Below are positions 4,698 through 6,770 of a stretch of 6,770 bases of DNA, in pieces. Source of the DNA: Chloroflexota bacterium. Lineage in GTDB: Bacteria > Chloroflexota > Anaerolineae > CG2-30-64-16. A program made the translations under genes and the position numbers. The stretch covers positions 1 through 6,770 of the forward strand of contig JAKPQT010000415.1 in NCBI GenBank assembly GCA_029555885.1. The letters are read 5' to 3'. The first letter of the stretch is position 1; the number at the start of each line of letters is the position of its first letter. Under the pieces are notes generated by a model. The model searched no databases and was not told the DNA's origin. It saw only the letters and a list, made by a program, of their open reading frames with translations.

Positions 4698-6770
4698 ATG
4701 AAACAGCGAATGATCACACGACGTGAGTTCCTGCGGCTGTCTGCAATGGGCGCCGTAGGAGCAGCGGCGGCGGCCTGCGGCGGGCAGCAGGCGCCGGCCC
4801 CTGCCACGTCCGTCCCGGCTGCACCCGCAGCCGAACCGACCGCCGCACCTGCGGCTGAACCAACCGCCGTCCCGCCGACGGCCGTCCCCGAGGCCGTCAA
4901 GGCCACCGAAGCGCCCGCGGCTGTGGCCGGCAAGTATCAGGAAGCGCCCATGCTGGCCGAACTGGTCCAGGCGGGCTCGCTTCCGCCGGTCGATGAGCGG
5001 CTGCCGATCAACCCCGCCATCATGGAGAGCTATGAGGGCATCGGCAACTACGGCGGCAACTGGCGCCGCGGCTTCAAGGGCGTGTCCGACCGCTGGGGGC
5101 CGACCAAGCTGGTGGACCGCAACTGGGCCTGGTTCGACAAGGATCTCAACCTCCAGCCGCGCCTGATGGAGTCCTGGCAGGTCTCGGACGATGGCCGCGA
5201 GTGGACCATCAAGCTGCGCGAGGGCACCAAGTGGTCCGACGGCACCGAATTCACCACGGACGACTTCGCGTTCTGGTACGAACACGAACTGCAGAATAAG
5301 AAGATCAACCCCAGTCTGCCCACCGTGTGGCGCTCGGATGCCGAGACGCCGGTCGAGTTCACTGCGGTCGACAAGTACACGGCCAAGTTCGTCTTCACGA
5401 AGCCCAAGCCGATGCTGATCTACTACAACACGCGCGGCGGCATGGGCGGGCCGATGACCCCCAGCCACTACATGAGGAAGTTCCACGAGGACACCACCGA
5501 TGACAAGGCAGCGGTGGACGCCGAGATCAAGGAGCGCGGCTACGACAGTTGGGAGCGTTACTACGTCGACTACAAGTCGTGGTGGTACATGAATCCCGAG
5601 AAGCCGGTCCTGAGCCCCTGGCTCGCAAAGGGTGAGCTCTCCACCGAGCTCTTCATCATGGAGCGCAACCCCTACTTCTTCGCCGTGGACCCGGAAGGCA
5701 AACAACTGCCCTATATCGACACCGTCACGCATCGCCTGTTCGAGTCGGATGAGGTGCTCAACCTGTGGCTGACCAACGGCGAGATCGACATGCAATACCG
5801 CCACCTCAACCTTGCCAACCTGGCGCTGTACAAGAGCGGCGAGGAGAAGGGCGACTACAAGGTCGTGCTGAGCGTCAACGCGGGCCACGTCGCGATGCAG
5901 ATCAATCATAGCTGCAAGAACCCGCTGCTCTACGAGCTGTTCAATGACCTGAAGGTGCGGCAGGCCATGTCCTCGGCGATCAACCGCGAGGAAATCAACG
6001 AGCTGGTCTACAACGGCATGCTCAAGCCGCGGCAGTACAGCCCGCTGCCCATGTCGCCGCAGTACTACGAGAAGGCCGAGAAGGCCTGGATCGAGTATGA
6101 CCCCGACCTGGCAAACCAGTTGATGGATGAGGCCGGCTACACCGAGAAGGATGCGCAGGGCTTCCGCCTCTTCAAGGACGGCAGCGGCCCGATCACCTTC
6201 ATCATCGAAGGCACGGATCAGACCGGCACGCCCACAGAGGATGCGGTTTTGCTCGTGAGCGGCTATCTCGAGAAGATCGGCATCAAGGCCAGCTACAAGT
6301 ACTCCGAGCGCGCGCTGTACACTCAGCACTACGAGGCCAACGAGATCGAGGCGGCCTGGTGGGGCGGCGACCGCACGGTGCTGCCGCTGGTGCCGGAGGC
6401 CATCATCTTCCGCGGCGTCCAGCCGGACCGGCCGTGGTGTCCTGGCTGGGGTTACTTCTACACCGACCCGACCAACCCCGCCGCGATCGAGCCGCCTGCG
6501 GGCCACTGGATCTGGGACATCTGGAAGATCTGGGACGAGGAGATCGTCGTCGAAGTCGACCCCGACAAGCAGACGGCGGCCTTCAAGAAGATCCTGGACA
6601 TCTGGGCCGAGCAGCTGCCCATGATCGGGGTCCTGGGCGAGCAGCCGACGCCGACCGTTGTCAAGAACGGCTTCAAGGGCTATCCGGCCGGTATGCCGAA
6701 CGATGACACCACCGGTGACGAGCAGTTCTGCCAGAGCGAGACGTACTACTGGGACGATCCGACGAAGCAT
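4698..6770 (+). CDS. family-5 ABC transporter substrate-binding protein, lipoprotein-like (3' end outside window)
   Basis: The frame stays open from ATG 4698 to the last base, 691 residues without a stop. The ending (ETYYWDDPTKH) resembles the C-terminus of its relatives, so little is probably missing. The N-terminus has a twin-arginine motif (TRREFLR, 7-13), a short Ala-rich segment, and Cys27 followed by Gly-Gly, suggesting Tat export and lipid anchoring. AAAC is a weak lipobox. Residues 28-75 form a flexible Ala/Pro/Thr/Glu linker. The family-5 (peptide/nickel-type) fold follows: LQPRLMESW (about 152-160), WTIKLREGTKWSDG (169-182), and LKVRQAMSSAINREEI (418-433). At about 690 residues it is longer than classic OppA/DppA (about 500-540) and belongs with the large family-5 proteins, some of which bind oligosaccharides. 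The region at 604-612 has four Trp in nine residues. It would capture substrate outside the membrane and deliver it to unseen permeases powered by the ATPase encoded upstream. Peptide versus sugar cannot be settled here. Confidence 0.93.
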   Translation, partial: MKQRMITRREFLRLSAMGAVGAAAAACGGQQAPAPATSVPAAPAAEPTAAPAAEPTAVPPTAVPEAVKATEAPAAVAGKYQEAPMLAELVQAGSLPPVDERLPINPAIMESYEGIGNYGGNWRRGFKGVSDRWGPTKLVDRNWAWFDKDLNLQPRLMESWQVSDDGREWTIKLREGTKWSDGTEFTTDDFAFWYEHELQNKKINPSLPTVWRSDAETPVEFTAVDKYTAKFVFTKPKPMLIYYNTRGGMGGPMTPSHYMRKFHEDTTDDKAAVDAEIKERGYDSWERYYVDYKSWWYMNPEKPVLSPWLAKGELSTELFIMERNPYFFAVDPEGKQLPYIDTVTHRLFESDEVLNLWLTNGEIDMQYRHLNLANLALYKSGEEKGDYKVVLSVNAGHVAMQINHSCKNPLLYELFNDLKVRQAMSSAINREEINELVYNGMLKPRQYSPLPMSPQYYEKAEKAWIEYDPDLANQLMDEAGYTEKDAQGFRLFKDGSGPITFIIEGTDQTGTPTEDAVLLVSGYLEKIGIKASYKYSERALYTQHYEANEIEAAWWGGDRTVLPLVPEAIIFRGVQPDRPWCPGWGYFYTDPTNPAAIEPPAGHWIWDIWKIWDEEIVVEVDPDKQTAAFKKILDIWAEQLPMIGVLGEQPTPTVVKNGFKGYPAGMPNDDTTGDEQFCQSETYYWDDPTKH
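4818..4865 (+). repeat. two-copy 24-base coding repeat in the linker
   Basis: Bases 4818-4841 and 4842-4865 each encode AAPAAEPT, followed by a looser AVPPTAVP unit. The copies differ mainly at third codon positions (CCC/CCT, GCA/GCG, GCC/GCT, CCG/CCA) while the peptide is identical. This suggests the linker composition is maintained at protein level. It forms the tether between the lipid-anchor cysteine and the binding domain. Confidence 0.75.

Noticed and set aside
4641..6770. Open frame of 709 codons on the - strand
   Set aside because: It mirrors the substrate-binding protein gene, which has a strong ribosome binding site, export signal and family motifs. The antisense product is low-complexity Val/Leu/Arg/Gly sequence with no recognisable motif.

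Overview
The window is GC-rich with a lower-GC intergenic gap. It most likely comes from a member of the Chloroflexota, perhaps a Caldilinea- or Anaerolineae-like lineage. This placement is inferred from gene style: a soluble fusion of a LacI-type sensor, histidine kinase, receivers and AraC domain, and a lipoprotein-like binding protein with an Ala/Pro/Thr/Glu-rich linker behind an RR signal and a cysteine. No 16S rRNA or other marker gene is present.

All four genes lie on the + strand. Bases 1-2874 hold the 3' part of a very large one-protein signalling system: the end of a LacI-type ligand-binding domain, a GAF-like domain, a HisKA/HATPase kinase core, a degenerate receiver, an intact receiver and a C-terminal AraC DNA-binding domain. 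Bases 2875-3124 are a 250-base, lower-GC gap with a perfect inverted repeat, recurring GAGACT words and helically phased repeats. It is the obvious candidate control region. Then follow a small single-domain receiver protein (3125-3580), an OppF/DppF-type ABC ATPase (3597-4634) and a large family-5 ABC substrate-binding protein (4698 to beyond the window end).

The layout reads as a sensor-regulator next to the uptake system it controls. The kinase/AraC protein would sense a small molecule, perhaps a sugar, through its LacI-type domain and act on the 250-base gap to switch the receiver-ATPase-binding-protein cluster. The receiver-ATPase gap (16 bases) suggests one transcript. The binding protein follows after 63 bases with a strong ribosome binding site. 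Permeases and the partner ATPase are not in view and probably lie downstream. The transporter family is annotated as peptide/nickel, but large family-5 binding proteins also include oligosaccharide binders, and the LacI-type sensor makes a carbohydrate substrate a reasonable hypothesis.

No tRNA, rRNA, CRISPR array, insertion sequence or convincing rho-independent terminator was seen. Nothing here amounts to a clearly new system. The most unusual items are the one-protein LacI-to-AraC phosphorelay, the orphan receiver embedded in the transporter operon, and the repeat-rich intergenic region.
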